Assembly: GCF_014196195.1 (NCBI RefSeq)
Contig: NZ_JACIDF010000002.1
Location: forward strand, 186,001 to 250,000
Source of the DNA: Anoxybacteroides rupiense
GTDB taxonomy: Bacteria > Bacillota > Bacilli > Bacillales > Anoxybacillaceae
Direction: 5' to 3'
Length of the DNA stretch: 64,000 nt
The notes under the pieces are model-generated. The model saw nothing but the letters and a program-made list of their open reading frames with translations. It made no database searches and was not told the origin of the DNA. Of the stretch, positions 44,096 through 54,273 are shown one piece after another (the first letter of the stretch is position 1; each line of letters begins with the position of its first letter). The position numbers and the translations under genes were made by a program.

Positions 44096-44386
44096 CATTT
44101 TCACCTCTTCAACCATCTTACTCTTTTCGACAAAAAGATACAAGTACGAGATTGTAGACCACGTCTATGCCGACTTTGTCTACAACGATTTGGCCTCATT
44201 CATTTATGAGAATGTTTCATATTTGACTGTCTTGAAAATGCTTGGTAGACAAAAAACACATTCGAATGAAACGATTAATCGGGCCAAGACCATTCATAAG
44301 CGAACGGGCAAAAAGAAAGAGTTCGTCAACAGTCTGGCAGGTACACCATCCTATTTTTATCATACCCTTGTTTTTTCAAGCAAATA
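44096..44386. other. Gap between spmB and rluB, nothing recognisable
   Basis: About 290 bases. Rightward frames of 65-76 codons have neither ribosome sites nor domains. The rluB promoter should lie here. Confidence 0.45.
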
Positions 44387-44412
44387 AAAAAGCAGCCGAG
44401 CCGGCCGCTTTA
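44387..44412 (-). terminator. Terminator of dacB-spmA-spmB
   Basis: Minus strand AAGCGGCC pairs with GGCTGCTT (one G-T pair), then TTTT. It overlaps the spmB stop. Confidence 0.8.
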
Positions 44413-44946
44413 TCTTCCAAATACGAGCAATATAATGATAAAGGATACAACAAAACTCAAAATATCAGCTAAAATTCCGACCTTTAGCGCATCCCCCATT
44501 TTACGGATGCCGACAGCCCCAAAATAAACGGTCAGCACATATAATGTCGTCTCCGTGCTGCCTTGAATTGTTGAAGCAAGTCTTCCTACAAATGAATCAG
44601 GGCCGTATGTTGCAATTAAATCTGTCGTCATCCCTAGCGCCGCTGTTCCTGAAATCGTCCTTACCATGGCTAATGGCACCACTTCTGCAGGAAGACCAAT
44701 CGCTTCAGCTAATGGCTTTATAAATCTCATCATATAATCTAAAGCGCCGGATTCACGAAAAATAGAGATGGAGACAAGCATACCGACTAGATAAGGAATA
44801 ATCGAAACAGCAATGGAAATTCCCTCTTTGCCCCCTTCAACAAATGACTCATAGGTAGGTATTTTTTTCCATGTGCCGTATAATAAAATAAAACCAATGG
44901 TGAGCGGAATCAGCCACAGCGAAATGATTTGAACAATCTCCATCAT
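44410..44946 (-). CDS. spmB: Spore maturation protein SpmB
   Basis: 178 residues, equal to B. subtilis SpmB. Four to five membrane helices with nucleoside-recognition (Gate) domain text: GKEGISIAVSIIPYLVGMLVSI and GPDSFVGRLASTIQGSTETTLY. With SpmA it is needed for spore core dehydration. ATG 44946 overlaps the spmA stop. Confidence 0.93.
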   Translation of the reverse strand: MMEIVQIISLWLIPLTIGFILLYGTWKKIPTYESFVEGGKEGISIAVSIIPYLVGMLVSISIFRESGALDYMMRFIKPLAEAIGLPAEVVPLAMVRTISGTAALGMTTDLIATYGPDSFVGRLASTIQGSTETTLYVLTVYFGAVGIRKMGDALKVGILADILSFVVSFIIILLVFGR

Positions 44947-45536
44947 CGCTTTCCACCTCTTGTTCGTCTCCAATAATAATAGCGATCAATGAAAATCGCA
45001 CCTATCGTTGAAATCGCTGAGGCAACAAGAGTCGTTCCAATAATTTCCCCCGGCGCTGATGATTCATAGGTCATGCGGATCGAAATCACTGTGGCTGGAA
45101 TCAATGTAATTCCCGACGTATTCATCGCTAAAAATGTCACCATTGAACGGCTGGCTGTGTCGCGATTCCCATTGAGTTTCTTTAATTCCTCCATCGCCTT
45201 AATTCCCATCGGCGTTGCTGCATTTCCAAGGCCAAACATATTAGCGATCATATTCGAAACAATATATCCCATTGCCGGATGATCCGCCGGCACTTCTGGA
45301 AATAAGCGGCGGACGAGCGGCTTGCATAGATGCGCCAGCTTCGTAAGCAAACCTGCATGCTCAGCAATTCTCATCAAGCCAAGCCAAAACACTAAGATAC
45401 TTATCATTCCGATGCTGATGGTAACCGCTTCTTTCGCTCCTTTGAATACCGCTTCATTCACTTCATTCATGGTTCCGTTAAACATCGCAAAAACAATTCC
45501 GACGAGTGCCAGCATAGCCCAAATAAGATTAACCAT
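44943..45536 (-). CDS. spmA: Spore maturation protein SpmA
   Basis: 197 residues, Gate-domain membrane protein: VNEAVFKGAKEAVTISIGM, GNAATPMGIKAMEEL and MNTSGITLIPATVI. Acts with SpmB in core dehydration of the forespore. It starts inside the last codons of dacB (8-base overlap), and the dacB-spmA-spmB order is that of B. subtilis. Confidence 0.93.
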   Translation of the reverse strand: MVNLIWAMLALVGIVFAMFNGTMNEVNEAVFKGAKEAVTISIGMISILVFWLGLMRIAEHAGLLTKLAHLCKPLVRRLFPEVPADHPAMGYIVSNMIANMFGLGNAATPMGIKAMEELKKLNGNRDTASRSMVTFLAMNTSGITLIPATVISIRMTYESSAPGEIIGTTLVASAISTIGAIFIDRYYYWRRTRGGKR

Positions 45537-46677
45537 TGCCGCCCACACCTAAAAAGAAAACTTGCTTCCAAACTGGTTCAGCAGCGTCTTTTGACGTTTG
45601 CCGCAAAGAAGGCTTATATAAAAGCGGCACTTCATCTACTGCCTCTCCATTCAAGTACAGAGTGGCCTTACCGACAATTTTGGGAACGAGTTCTTGATCC
45701 TTTTTCCATTGCTTTTTTGGACGAATGAGTTGAACATGGAGACGCAGCTTTTTCATTTCTTTGTCAGTAACCGGATATCGCAAATCGCGAGTGGCCTGAA
45801 TATGATAGCGATAAAAGCGATCGTCCACTTTCCGACCCATTTTTTTGCTGTTTATTTTTGCCACCACATAATGGTCAAAGCCATATTCGTACATAGAAAT
45901 ATGATCATTCCAATCGTCAGGGGCATTCAGTGTCACGGCAATTAAATTCAATCCTTCTTTAGAAGCAGTCGTGACAAGCGTTCGCTTCGCCTTCTTCGTA
46001 TATCCTGTTTTTCCGCCCGTGCAGTATTCATAAAGGTTCGTTAGTAGTTTATTTTTATTGCGCCAGATACGGTCCCATTTTTCATCAGGGTTTGGCGCGC
46101 GATATGTTTTCGTCCCGGAAATCTTGCGAAACTCTTTATTTTGCATAGCATAGCGCATTAATAATGCCATGTCATAAGCGGTTGAGTAATGATCCTCCGA
46201 GTCATCAAGACCGTGCGGATTGGCAAAATGCGTATTTTTCATTCCTATTTCCAGCGCCTTTTGGTTCATTAAAAAAACAAACCCCTCCACACTTCCGCCC
46301 ACATGCTCAGCGATAGCGACAGCGGCATCATTACCAGAACGGAGCATTAAACCATAGACAAGATCGCGCAGCTTGATTTTTTCCCCTTCTTTCAAATAAA
46401 CGGATGACCCCTCTGTTCGCACTGCACGAGAGCTCACCGTAACGGTATCATTCATTTTTCCTGACTCTATCGCAATAATCGCTGTCATAATTTTGGTAAT
46501 GCTAGCGATACGCCGTTTCGTAAAAGCATCCTTTTCAAATAAAATGCGCCCAGAGGATTGCTCCATTAAAATCGCACTTTGCGCACTAACTCCTTGGGCC
46601 TCCGCTCGCATCGGAATACATGAAAAAATGACCGCAAGCGCTATGATGAACATCATCCATCGTTTCTTTTGCTCCAT
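45529..46677 (-). CDS. dacB: D-alanyl-D-alanine carboxypeptidase DacB (PBP5*)
   Basis: 382 residues, equal to B. subtilis DacB. Signal peptide ending near AEA (residue 27). Penicillin-binding motifs: Ser59-x-x-Lys62 in IASITKIMTA, SGND in MLRSGNDAAVAIAEH, and KTG in GGKTGYTKKAKR. Trims cortex peptidoglycan cross-linking during sporulation (SigE regulon in B. subtilis). ATG 46677 has GGGGAT upstream. Followed by spmA and spmB. Confidence 0.94.
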   Translation of the reverse strand: MEQKKRWMMFIIALAVIFSCIPMRAEAQGVSAQSAILMEQSSGRILFEKDAFTKRRIASITKIMTAIIAIESGKMNDTVTVSSRAVRTEGSSVYLKEGEKIKLRDLVYGLMLRSGNDAAVAIAEHVGGSVEGFVFLMNQKALEIGMKNTHFANPHGLDDSEDHYSTAYDMALLMRYAMQNKEFRKISGTKTYRAPNPDEKWDRIWRNKNKLLTNLYEYCTGGKTGYTKKAKRTLVTTASKEGLNLIAVTLNAPDDWNDHISMYEYGFDHYVVAKINSKKMGRKVDDRFYRYHIQATRDLRYPVTDKEMKKLRLHVQLIRPKKQWKKDQELVPKIVGKATLYLNGEAVDEVPLLYKPSLRQTSKDAAEPVWKQVFFLGVGGNG

Positions 46678-46890
46678 GTAATCCCCATCCCTTTTGCCGT
46701 TTTGTACAAGTGTATGCATCAGCTGAGCGGATATGCTTGGAAATGTCCAAGTCTCCGCAAAGATCACACATCATTGGCAAGGTGGGAAAACGGTCTAGAA
46801 TCTTTGTCTGAAGATCCGACAGCCCAATCGAATGACAATCATGCGATGTTTGTCACCGTGCTTTTTACAGACACCATTCGTTCCATCTTT
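46678..46890. other. Gap between dacB and the sod terminator, no gene
   Basis: About 210 bases without supported frames. It should hold the dacB promoter; no clear SigE boxes are visible. With the terminator and repeat R3 the whole gene-free stretch runs to 46998. Confidence 0.4.
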
Positions 46891-46892
46891 AT

Positions 46893-46930
46893 AATAAAAA
46901 AGACGTCCCTTTCTTTTGGGACATCCTTCT
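46893..46930 (-). terminator. sod terminator
   Basis: Minus strand GATGTCCC pairs with GGGACGTC around AAAAGAAA, followed by TTTTTTATT. Confidence 0.88.
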
Positions 46931-46943
46931 CTTCGTATAGAAT

Positions 46944-47005
46944 GAACCTCCCCCATCTTCCCTTCGTGTAGAGGTGGGAGGCTTCTCGATGGATGGTGTT
47001 AAAAT
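46944..47005. repeat. Repeat R3, copy 2: hairpin overlapping the sod stop codon
   Basis: CCTCCC...GGGAGG stem (46947-46981) followed by a flank with GCTTCTCGATGGATGGTGTT. Aligned with copy 1 at 8462-8525 it is about 75% identical by hand count. The flank supplies the stop codon region of sod (46999-47001). Confidence 0.55.
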
Positions 47006-47907
47006 GGCTTCCAACGTAGACGGCTCGCTTGGACAAATCGCTCCTCGACATCGCGCCAGTTCACAATCTTCCAAAAGCTTTCAATATAGGCAGAACGGTC
47101 ATTTTTATATTGCAGATAATAGGCGTGTTCCCAAACATCAAGCACAAGCAAAGGAATCGTATCCCATTGCGTCATGAATTGGTGCTTTTCTGTGTGTAAA
47201 ATTTCTAAACGTCCAGGACGCGGCGCCCAAACAAGAATAGCCCATCCCACACCTTCGACGCTTTTGGCTGCTTCAGTAAAATGTCGCTTAAAGCGCTCCA
47301 CACTTCCAAAATCCTCTTTTATTTGCTCAAGCAGCCTACCGTGTGGATTTCCGCCGCCATTAGGCGTCAAATTGTTCCAAAAAATCGTATGCAAATAATG
47401 TCCAGATCCATGAAATGCAGCCTCGCGCTCCCAATGCTTCAGCAAACCATATTGATTAGTTTCCCGCGCTTTTTGCATCATTTTTTCCGCTTGATTTAAT
47501 CCGTCGACATAGCTTTGATGATGTTTGGTATGATGCAGGCGCATAATTTCTTCGGAAATATGGGGTTCAAGTGCATCATAGCGATAAGGAAGCGGCGGCA
47601 ATTGATGCCTACCGATTGGGACACGCGCTTCTCTCTGTTCCTCCATCTCGTTTTCTCTATCGGCTACCGAATCCAGCGGTTGTTCTTGAATCAACCGCAC
47701 GGTTTTTTCATAAAGCTGAGTAGCCATTCCTTGCAGCTCATACACTTCCACGTCTGTCCATTCCTCTTGCTCCTCCAAACGACTCCATAGTCTATTAAAA
47801 TCGTAGTGAATATCGGGATCATCATGCCCCCTCCACCATGCTTCCAATTGCTTCGCCCATTCAGCCATCTGATCGATATATTCCCGAAGTTGAGCTTGTT
47901 TTTCCAT
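46999..47907 (-). CDS. Fe/Mn-family superoxide dismutase with N-terminal extension (SodF-like)
   Basis: 302 residues. The dismutase domain begins near residue 95 (LPPLPYRYDALEPHI); metal ligands are His in EPHISEEIMRLHHTKHHQSYV, His in SGHYLHTIFWNN, and Asp/His in VLDVWEHAYYLQY. The preceding 90 residues are charged, Trp-rich and helical, without a signal peptide, as in B. subtilis SodF (YojM-region enzyme). Normal superoxide dismutases are about 200 residues. The extension's role is unknown. ATG 47907 has GAGGAGG 6 bases upstream. Monocistronic. Confidence 0.85.
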   Translation of the reverse strand: MEKQAQLREYIDQMAEWAKQLEAWWRGHDDPDIHYDFNRLWSRLEEQEEWTDVEVYELQGMATQLYEKTVRLIQEQPLDSVADRENEMEEQREARVPIGRHQLPPLPYRYDALEPHISEEIMRLHHTKHHQSYVDGLNQAEKMMQKARETNQYGLLKHWEREAAFHGSGHYLHTIFWNNLTPNGGGNPHGRLLEQIKEDFGSVERFKRHFTEAAKSVEGVGWAILVWAPRPGRLEILHTEKHQFMTQWDTIPLLVLDVWEHAYYLQYKNDRSAYIESFWKIVNWRDVEERFVQASRLRWKPF

Positions 47908-47979
47908 GGCAACCTCCTCTTTTTTATTCGCCATTATCCTATGACGAATGAAAAAAAATGGTTCATCTCTCCCACAAAA

Positions 47980-48012
47980 AAACATCCGCTTTCCTTATTT
48001 TAGAAAGCGGAT
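47980..48012 (-). terminator. ypuI terminator
   Basis: CATCCGCTTTC pairs with GAAAGCGGATG around TAAAATAAG, then seven T on the minus strand. Confidence 0.9.
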
Positions 48013-48022
48013 GATGTTCTCG

Positions 48023-48514
48023 CTATTTCGATTGAATCATTTTGGTTCGATAATCGGTTTCGTAAAATTCCAGCTCTTCGCGGATCGTTTGAAACGGGCC
48101 TTCAAGCGAAGCAATCAGCGCCTGAAAAGAAGGAGGAGGAACCTCCCGAAATTTAATCGAATTTCGTCCGGTATAAGCAGAGCGGCTATCTTCATACCAC
48201 ACATCGTTTTTCGGCGCAAAAAACTCAGTAATGCATGAATGATAAATGCGATACAGAATTTTTTCAGCTGCCGCTTTGCGAAATGGCTCATCATTCAACA
48301 CCACTCGGCACGCTTCCAGCCCTTCCTCGCAATAAACAACGAGACGGCGCAAATTGGAAAGCAGCAGCTCATTATATGTTCGCTTTCCATCCTCCTGCTC
48401 CTTTAATAACCCCGTCAGCGTTGTTTCATTTAGATAGTGTGAAATGGTTTGAACCGTTTGTTCCAGAAACGCCTCGACCTGCTTGGTCTGGCTCATGACA
48501 ATGGAATTTCCCAT
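48023..48514 (-). CDS. ypuI: YpuI family protein (DUF3907)
   Basis: About 163 residues, cytosolic, no known function. Text such as QTVQTISHYLNETTL, LLSNLRRLVVYCEEGLEAC and YEDSRSAYTGRNSIKF is that of the YpuI family as I recall it. Position between dacB and scpB matches B. subtilis. Start uncertain: ATG 48514 (GGGGGT about 9 bases upstream) or ATG 48496. Confidence 0.7.
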   Translation of the reverse strand: MGNSIVMSQTKQVEAFLEQTVQTISHYLNETTLTGLLKEQEDGKRTYNELLLSNLRRLVVYCEEGLEACRVVLNDEPFRKAAAEKILYRIYHSCITEFFAPKNDVWYEDSRSAYTGRNSIKFREVPPPSFQALIASLEGPFQTIREELEFYETDYRTKMIQSK

Positions 48515-48533
48515 ATAAATAAAGACCCCCATT

Positions 48534-48953
48534 TTATGATGGTTGTTTTATAAACAAAAGCGGTGATGGAAGCTCATACTCCCCTTTTGTTTCCAAGCTG
48601 GCAAAAAGTTCAGGAAGCTTCTCATATTCCATTTGCGCAAAATAGCGACGAAACTCCGTTTCATCATTGATATAAACCCGCTTTCGATGACGAAAGTCCG
48701 GATTTTGCAGCAAACATACAAGCGCCACAATATCTTTAAAATAAACCTCACGCTCATGGACGGCAAAAATAGGGTTTTGTTCATATGGAGTCAATGATGA
48801 AAACCATTCATCAAAATAGCGCACATATAAAACATGCAACGTCCGCTCCACCCCATCTTCTACAAATGTCACCTCAGAGCGATTGAAAAAATCCTCCGAT
48901 GTATTCGGTTGCGCTTTTTCTAATTCATACCCTTTGCAGCGGCGAATTCGCAT
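48534..48953 (-). CDS. Conserved-looking 139-residue protein of unknown function
   Basis: ATG 48953 has AAGGAGG 8 bases upstream, and the reading frame is clean. Cytosolic, aromatic-rich (VRYFDEWFSSLTPYE, FRRYFAQMEYEKL). I do not recognise a family. It directly precedes ypuI on the same strand with 19 bases between, so both are probably cotranscribed. No counterpart at this place in B. subtilis comes to mind. Confidence 0.6.
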   Translation of the reverse strand: MRIRRCKGYELEKAQPNTSEDFFNRSEVTFVEDGVERTLHVLYVRYFDEWFSSLTPYEQNPIFAVHEREVYFKDIVALVCLLQNPDFRHRKRVYINDETEFRRYFAQMEYEKLPELFASLETKGEYELPSPLLFIKQPS

Positions 48954-48956
48954 GAT

Positions 48957-49301
48957 CCATGCCTCCTTTATTTACAAATGCAGCTTTGCAGAACCGAAGG
49001 AAGGACTTTTGACACCGACAGCCATGGCAGCCCGTGAAGCCATTTGCGTCGACCACCAGCCGTCGAAATACACCATCATCCTCTTGTTTATCCAAATGTT
49101 ACATCATGCAAATAGAGAAGATTGGATTCAAACTGTTGGCAAACGCGTTGATCCTATGTCACGAGCCTCATTCACCGGTGCTCTTTTTAGGTAAATATTT
49201 ACAAATAGGTCTGATAAGAAAAAAATCGACATGACTGGATGTTTCATTAACTGCGTCTATTATCTTGTTTTTATAAGTTTATCTTATCATAATTATTTTG
49301 A
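48957..49301. other. Gap between scpB and the 139-residue gene; no credible gene
   Basis: About 345 bases. The rightward frame through 49000-49194 reads protein-like (PTAMAAREAICVDHQPSKY) but has no start or ribosome site and could be a decayed gene. The promoter of the 139-residue gene should be in the first 100 bases. Confidence 0.4.
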
Positions 49302-49883
49302 TTATTTAAAAGTTTCTTCAAATTTTTCGAAGAATAAATCAGCCTCTCTCTCCGTTTCTTCCTCTTCATTCAATTCTGGAAGCGGCGGCAGCTCTTCAAT
49401 CGTCTTTAATCCAAAATAATCAAGAAATTCCTTTGTTGTTCCATATAAAATCGGTCGTCCTGTTCCTTCCGCCCTTCCTATTTCTTTCACAAGCGCTTTC
49501 GCGATCAGCGTTTGCAGCGGTTTATCGCTTTTAACGCCGCGAATTTCTTCGATTTCTGCTCGCGTAATCGGCTGACGATAGGCGATAATCGCAAGAGTCT
49601 CAAGCGCTGCCTGTGATAAAGAGGAAGAGCCCGGCGCTTCGACGAGCTTTTTTAAATATGGAGCATGCTCTTTCTTCGTAGCAAGCTGATATACACCCGC
49701 AAGCTCAATTAATTGGATGCCGCGATCCGCTTTGCTGTAGTCGGCCTTCAGTTCATCAAGTACGCTGATCGCTTGTTCCTCTGAAATTTCAAGGACGATC
49801 GCGATTTGTTTCAACGATAGTCCCCCATCTCCAGCAGCAAATAACAATCCCTCGATAATGGCTTTATAGCCGTTCATTTCCAT
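49302..49883 (-). CDS. scpB: Segregation and condensation protein ScpB
   Basis: 193 residues with two winged-helix domains ([20 protein letters not shown] and [17 protein letters not shown] with [16 protein letters not shown]). Binds ScpA and Smc to form the condensin complex that organises the chromosome. ATG 49883 has AAAGGA 9 bases upstream and overlaps scpA by 20 bases. The end is acidic, as usual. Confidence 0.95.
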   Translation of the reverse strand: MEMNGYKAIIEGLLFAAGDGGLSLKQIAIVLEISEEQAISVLDELKADYSKADRGIQLIELAGVYQLATKKEHAPYLKKLVEAPGSSSLSQAALETLAIIAYRQPITRAEIEEIRGVKSDKPLQTLIAKALVKEIGRAEGTGRPILYGTTKEFLDYFGLKTIEELPPLPELNEEEETEREADLFFEKFEETFK

Positions 49884-50640
49884 GATGTTCCATCCTTTCA
49901 TTGCTCGCAATGAAAATGTCAGCAAAATTCCGTTCCTGTTCAATAATGATTAAATCTTTCTTCATAAGCTCTAAAATCGCTAAAAAGGTGACAACAATAT
50001 GCTCACGGTCATAATACGGAAATAAATCAAAAAAGCTTTTCCGCGTCTTTGTTTTCTGCAATTCCTCCAAAATTTCCTCCATTCGCCGTTCAATGGGAAT
50101 TTCCTGACGCGCCACTTTTGTATGGAGCGGCTTCTGCAACTTTTTCCGGCGTAAAAGCTTTGATAGAGCACCAAGCATGTCATAGACGGTAACATCAAGA
50201 GGCCGTTTTTCTATTTCCAGCTCTGATGCATAAGCACTCATATCACTTGGCGGTTTTGTAAATAAAAGAGAGCGATCTTCCTCTCTCTTTTTCAGCTCAT
50301 GAGCCGCTTCTTTATATTTTTTGTATTCCAATAGACGGTGCATAAGCTCTTCGCGCGGATCTTCGGCTAAGTCGCTGATTTCTTCATCAAGTAGTTCCTC
50401 TTCATGTTTAGGAAGCAGCATTTTGCTTTTAATGGCCAGCAGCGTCGCTGCCATCACTAAATATTCACTTGCAATATCAAGCTGCAGCTCCTGCATAGCA
50501 TGAATATATTCCATATATTGATCGGTGATTTCCGAAACCGGAATATTATAAATATCAATTTCATATCGGTTAATTAAATGCAACAACAGGTCAAGCGGAC
50601 CTTCAAACGCATCAATTTTTACATTGTACTGCACATTCAT
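49864..50640 (-). CDS. scpA: Segregation and condensation protein ScpA (kleisin)
   Basis: 258 residues. N-terminal kleisin block [22 protein letters not shown] split over the Smc-binding helix, then [20 protein letters not shown], and a C-terminal winged helix ([15 protein letters not shown]). Bridges the Smc head domains. The start is ATG 50640 by homology. Confidence 0.95.
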   Translation of the reverse strand: MNVQYNVKIDAFEGPLDLLLHLINRYEIDIYNIPVSEITDQYMEYIHAMQELQLDIASEYLVMAATLLAIKSKMLLPKHEEELLDEEISDLAEDPREELMHRLLEYKKYKEAAHELKKREEDRSLLFTKPPSDMSAYASELEIEKRPLDVTVYDMLGALSKLLRRKKLQKPLHTKVARQEIPIERRMEEILEELQKTKTRKSFFDLFPYYDREHIVVTFLAILELMKKDLIIIEQERNFADIFIASNERMEHHGNERL

Positions 50641-50668
50641 CCCACCATTTATAATGACACTACCGTTA

Positions 50669-50697
50669 AGTATAGATGATAATTGCATGTTGTCCAA
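50669..50697 (-). promoter_or_regulatory. SigA promoter of scpAB
   Basis: Minus strand TTGGAC (50697-50692), 17 bases, TATACT (50674-50669), 28 bases before the start. Confidence 0.72.
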
Positions 50698-50900
50698 GCA
50701 AATTTTTCCCGATCCTATGATACAATATGATTAGAAGCAAGAAAGCAAGCTGGTGGCTCAATTCATCTAAGCGGCGCCAACTGCGAGAGCGAATAAAGCC
50801 CACCGTTGCCGTTTCGCTCATCCCTCTCTCTGTTTTTATTTGAGAAAGATATCATACCAAAAAACCATTTGGATTCGTCATAGAAAAGAAGGTGGCTATC

Positions 50901-51416
50901 TTGTACCCGGATGCATATATCGATTATTTGTTTCACTTTCATACAGACCGTGACTATTTTGAATGTCATGAAATATTAGAAGAGCATTGGAAGCAGGATC
51001 ACAAAAGACCCGTGTGGGTAGGGCTGATTCAAATAGCTGTAGCGCTTTATCATCATCGCCGCAATAACGTCCAAGGAGCAAAACGCATGATGAAAAAGGC
51101 AGCTTTGCTTCTTCATCGAGAAAAAGAAGCGGTGGAACAGCTTGGCATCCATTATGAACAGCTGGAGCAGCTTCTACAATGGTACATTCAACGGGTCGAA
51201 CAAGGGGAAACATATCAAAGCATCAACTTGCCGATCGCTGATGAAGCACTGCTCGCCAAATGCTTGGAATATTGCCAAAAAAGAGGAGGAGCCTGGGGCA
51301 AAGAAAGCGATCTTCGCAATGAATTTTTGCTCCATAAGCATGCTTTGCGCGACCGCTCTGATGTGATCGCTGCCCGCATGCAAAGCAAGCAAAAAAAGAG
51401 ACGGCCTAAACACTAG
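50901..51416 (+). CDS. ypuF: DUF309 family protein YpuF
   Basis: 171 residues. DUF309 signature FHTDRDYFECHEILEEHWK near the start and QIAVALYHHRRNN; the family's role is not established. TTG 50901 has AAGGTGG 6 bases upstream and gives the same start as the B. subtilis protein; a GTG at 50892 is the alternative. Convergent with ribT; the two share a terminator. Confidence 0.82.
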   Translation: MYPDAYIDYLFHFHTDRDYFECHEILEEHWKQDHKRPVWVGLIQIAVALYHHRRNNVQGAKRMMKKAALLLHREKEAVEQLGIHYEQLEQLLQWYIQRVEQGETYQSINLPIADEALLAKCLEYCQKRGGAWGKESDLRNEFLLHKHALRDRSDVIAARMQSKQKKRRPKH

Positions 51417-51427
51417 GCCGCCTCTTC

Positions 51428-51428
<1 letters not shown>
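51400..51428. terminator. Bidirectional terminator ypuF/ribT
   Basis: AGAGACGGCCTA and TAGGCCGCCTCT pair (one G-T) around AACAC, with A-runs and T-runs at both sides. Confidence 0.85.
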
Positions 51429-51835
<407 letters not shown>

Positions 51836-51879
51836 TCATTACGTATTATAAACGCTATTTGCTCTCTTGTGAACTCTTT

Positions 51880-52344
51880 CTATGAAAAAGAGCGAAGCAG
51901 GTTCGCCATTTCAATCGCGCCTACAGCAGCTTCCCAGCCTTTATTGCCCGCTTTTGTTCCCGCTCTCTCAATCGCTTGCTCGATCGTATCGGTCGTTAAT
52001 ACGCCAAAAATGACAGGTGTCCCGGTTGTTAAGGATGCGTGCGAAATTCCTTTAGCTACCTCATTGCATACGTAATCATAGTGGCTTGTTGCACCGCGAA
52101 TCACCGTTCCAAGCGCAATGACTGCATCATACTGCTTAGATTCCGCCATTTTTTTCGCCACAAGCGGAATTTCAAAGGCTCCTGGCACCCAAGCAACGGC
52201 AACCTCATTTTCGTCGACACCATGCCGTTTAAGGCCATCTAGCGCCCCTGAAAGCAATTTGCTTGTGATAAATTCATTAAAACGAGAAACCACAATTCCG
52301 ATCTTTAATCCTGTCCCAACTAAATTTCCTTCCATTACTTTCAT
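51880..52344 (-). CDS. ribH: 6,7-dimethyl-8-ribityllumazine synthase
   Basis: 154 residues. Condenses the pyrimidine intermediate with the product of RibB. Motifs [47 protein letters not shown], and the catalytic His in ATSHYD. Forms the 60-subunit capsid around riboflavin synthase in bacilli. AGGAGG sits upstream of the ATG. Confidence 0.95.
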   Translation of the reverse strand: MKVMEGNLVGTGLKIGIVVSRFNEFITSKLLSGALDGLKRHGVDENEVAVAWVPGAFEIPLVAKKMAESKQYDAVIALGTVIRGATSHYDYVCNEVAKGISHASLTTGTPVIFGVLTTDTIEQAIERAGTKAGNKGWEAAVGAIEMANLLRSFS

Positions 52345-52395
52345 CCAAATCTCCTCCTATTTTTTTCAATCATAATCAAAATGATGCTTAGTCCG

Positions 52396-53589
52396 TCAAA
52401 AATGAAGCATGTGCCCTAGCTTCTCATATTTCGTCTTTAAATATTTCTCATTTTCCTTTTTCGTTGGCAATTGCAATGGCACGCGCTCAACCACTTCTAA
52501 ATCATATCCTTTCAATCCGGCGATTTTGCGCGGGTTGTTCGTAAGTAATCGCATTTTCGTTACGCCTAAATCTTTTAAAATTTGAGCGCCAATTCCGTAA
52601 TCGCGCAAATCAGCTGGAAAGCCTAGCTTTTCATTCGCTTCAACCGTATCGTATCCTTGTTCCTGAAGCTTATAGGCGCGAAGTTTGTTCAATAAGCCGA
52701 TTCCGCGTCCTTCTTGACGCATATACAATAAAATGCCTCTTCCTGCCTCTTCAATTTGCCGCAAAGCTGCATGAAGCTGTGGACCGCAATCGCAACGATA
52801 TGAGCCGAATACATCTCCGGTTAAACATTCGGAATGAACGCGGACAAGTATTGGTTCATCGGGAATCACTTCCCCTTTGACAAGCGCGATATGCTCTTTT
52901 CCATCAACTGAGTTTGTGTAGCCGATCGCTTTAAACTCGCCAAATTCCGTCGGCAAGGTAATTTCTACTTCTCTTTTTACTAACTTCTCTTTTTTGTTGC
53001 GGTATTGAATTAAATCTTTAATCGTAATCATTTTCAAATCAAATTCATCGGCTATTTTTCGCAAATCCGGTACGCGGGCCATTTCCCCGTCTTCCTTAAT
53101 GATTTCACAAATGACACCGGCTGGCTTTGCCCCGCATAGACGAGCCAAATCAACTGCTGCTTCCGTATGTCCGGCGCGCCGCAAAACGCCTCCCTTTTTC
53201 GCCACAAGCGGAAAAATGTGGCCGGGTCGTTTAAAGTCGCTTGCTTTCGCATTTGGATTCAAAAGCTCCCGAATTGTTGTGGAACGCTCATATGCGCTAA
53301 TTCCTGTTGTCGTTGATTTATGGTCGATGCTTACAGTAAAAGCCGTTCCGTGCGCATCTGTATTATGGTTGACCATCGGCACTAAATCCAACTTATCTGC
53401 CAGCTCTTCTGTGATTGGTACGCAGACAAGCCCACGTCCATATTTAATCATAAAGTTAATGACTTCAGGTGTCGCTTTTTCAGCTAATGCAACAAAATCC
53501 CCCTCATTTTCTCGATCCTCATCATCACAAACAATGATGACATTTCCTTGCATGAGCTCATAAATGGCTTCTTCGATCGTATCGAACAT
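52396..53589 (-). CDS. ribBA: Bifunctional 3,4-dihydroxy-2-butanone-4-phosphate synthase / GTP cyclohydrolase II
   Basis: 397 residues. N-terminal RibB half with the acidic site [13 protein letters not shown]-terminal RibA half with zinc cysteines in [17 protein letters not shown] and the RQEGRGIGL loop. Supplies both branches of riboflavin synthesis. ATG 53589 has AAGGTGGGG 7 bases upstream. Confidence 0.95.
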   Translation of the reverse strand: MFDTIEEAIYELMQGNVIIVCDDEDRENEGDFVALAEKATPEVINFMIKYGRGLVCVPITEELADKLDLVPMVNHNTDAHGTAFTVSIDHKSTTTGISAYERSTTIRELLNPNAKASDFKRPGHIFPLVAKKGGVLRRAGHTEAAVDLARLCGAKPAGVICEIIKEDGEMARVPDLRKIADEFDLKMITIKDLIQYRNKKEKLVKREVEITLPTEFGEFKAIGYTNSVDGKEHIALVKGEVIPDEPILVRVHSECLTGDVFGSYRCDCGPQLHAALRQIEEAGRGILLYMRQEGRGIGLLNKLRAYKLQEQGYDTVEANEKLGFPADLRDYGIGAQILKDLGVTKMRLLTNNPRKIAGLKGYDLEVVERVPLQLPTKKENEKYLKTKYEKLGHMLHF

Positions 53590-53608
53590 GTCGTCCCCAC
53601 CTTTCCGT

Positions 53609-54259
53609 TCATTTATATCCATGCTCTTCTAAAAATTCAAGGGTAATCGCGCCCTGTTCCTTCGCTGCTTTGTTTCCTTCTACAAATTGCTTTACATATT
53701 TGCCAATGAGATCGCACTCAATATTGACGATATCGCCAACTTGCTTATCGCCCAATATCGTTTCGGCACGCGTATGCGGAATCAGCGAAATCGTAAATGT
53801 ATCATCGGTCAATCCAAAAATCGTTAAGCTCGTCCCGTCAACAGCGACGGAACCTTTCAAAATCATATAGCTTCGCAGTTCTCTTGGAATTTTAATTTCA
53901 TAATACACAGCGTTGGCAACCGGTTTCTTGTTGATAATCTCGCCCACTCCATCAACATGCCCGGATACAAAATGGCCGCCAAACCGTCCGCCTGCTCCCA
54001 TCGCCCGCTCTAGATTGACTTTTGACCCTTTTGACAACATGCGCAATGAGGTGGCTCGAATGGTTTCTGGCATCACATCAACTGTAAAGGAACGAGCGGT
54101 AAATGATGTTACTGTTAAGCATACCCCATTAACCGCAATACTATCGCCCAATCGGACATCTTCAAGCACCTTTTCCGCGCGAATCGTAACCGTAATCGCT
54201 TCTCCTGAGTGATTCATTTGTTCAATCGTACCCATTTCTTCAATGATTCCGGTAAACAT
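53609..54259 (-). CDS. ribE: Riboflavin synthase, alpha chain
   Basis: 216 residues. Dismutates two lumazines to riboflavin. Begins [12 protein letters not shown]; two lumazine-binding repeats each with an [14 protein letters not shown]-type or [12 protein letters not shown]-type strand. Start 14 bases after ribD. Confidence 0.95.
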   Translation of the reverse strand: MFTGIIEEMGTIEQMNHSGEAITVTIRAEKVLEDVRLGDSIAVNGVCLTVTSFTARSFTVDVMPETIRATSLRMLSKGSKVNLERAMGAGGRFGGHFVSGHVDGVGEIINKKPVANAVYYEIKIPRELRSYMILKGSVAVDGTSLTIFGLTDDTFTISLIPHTRAETILGDKQVGDIVNIECDLIGKYVKQFVEGNKAAKEQGAITLEFLEEHGYK

Positions 54260-54273
54260 GATGTTCCACCTCT

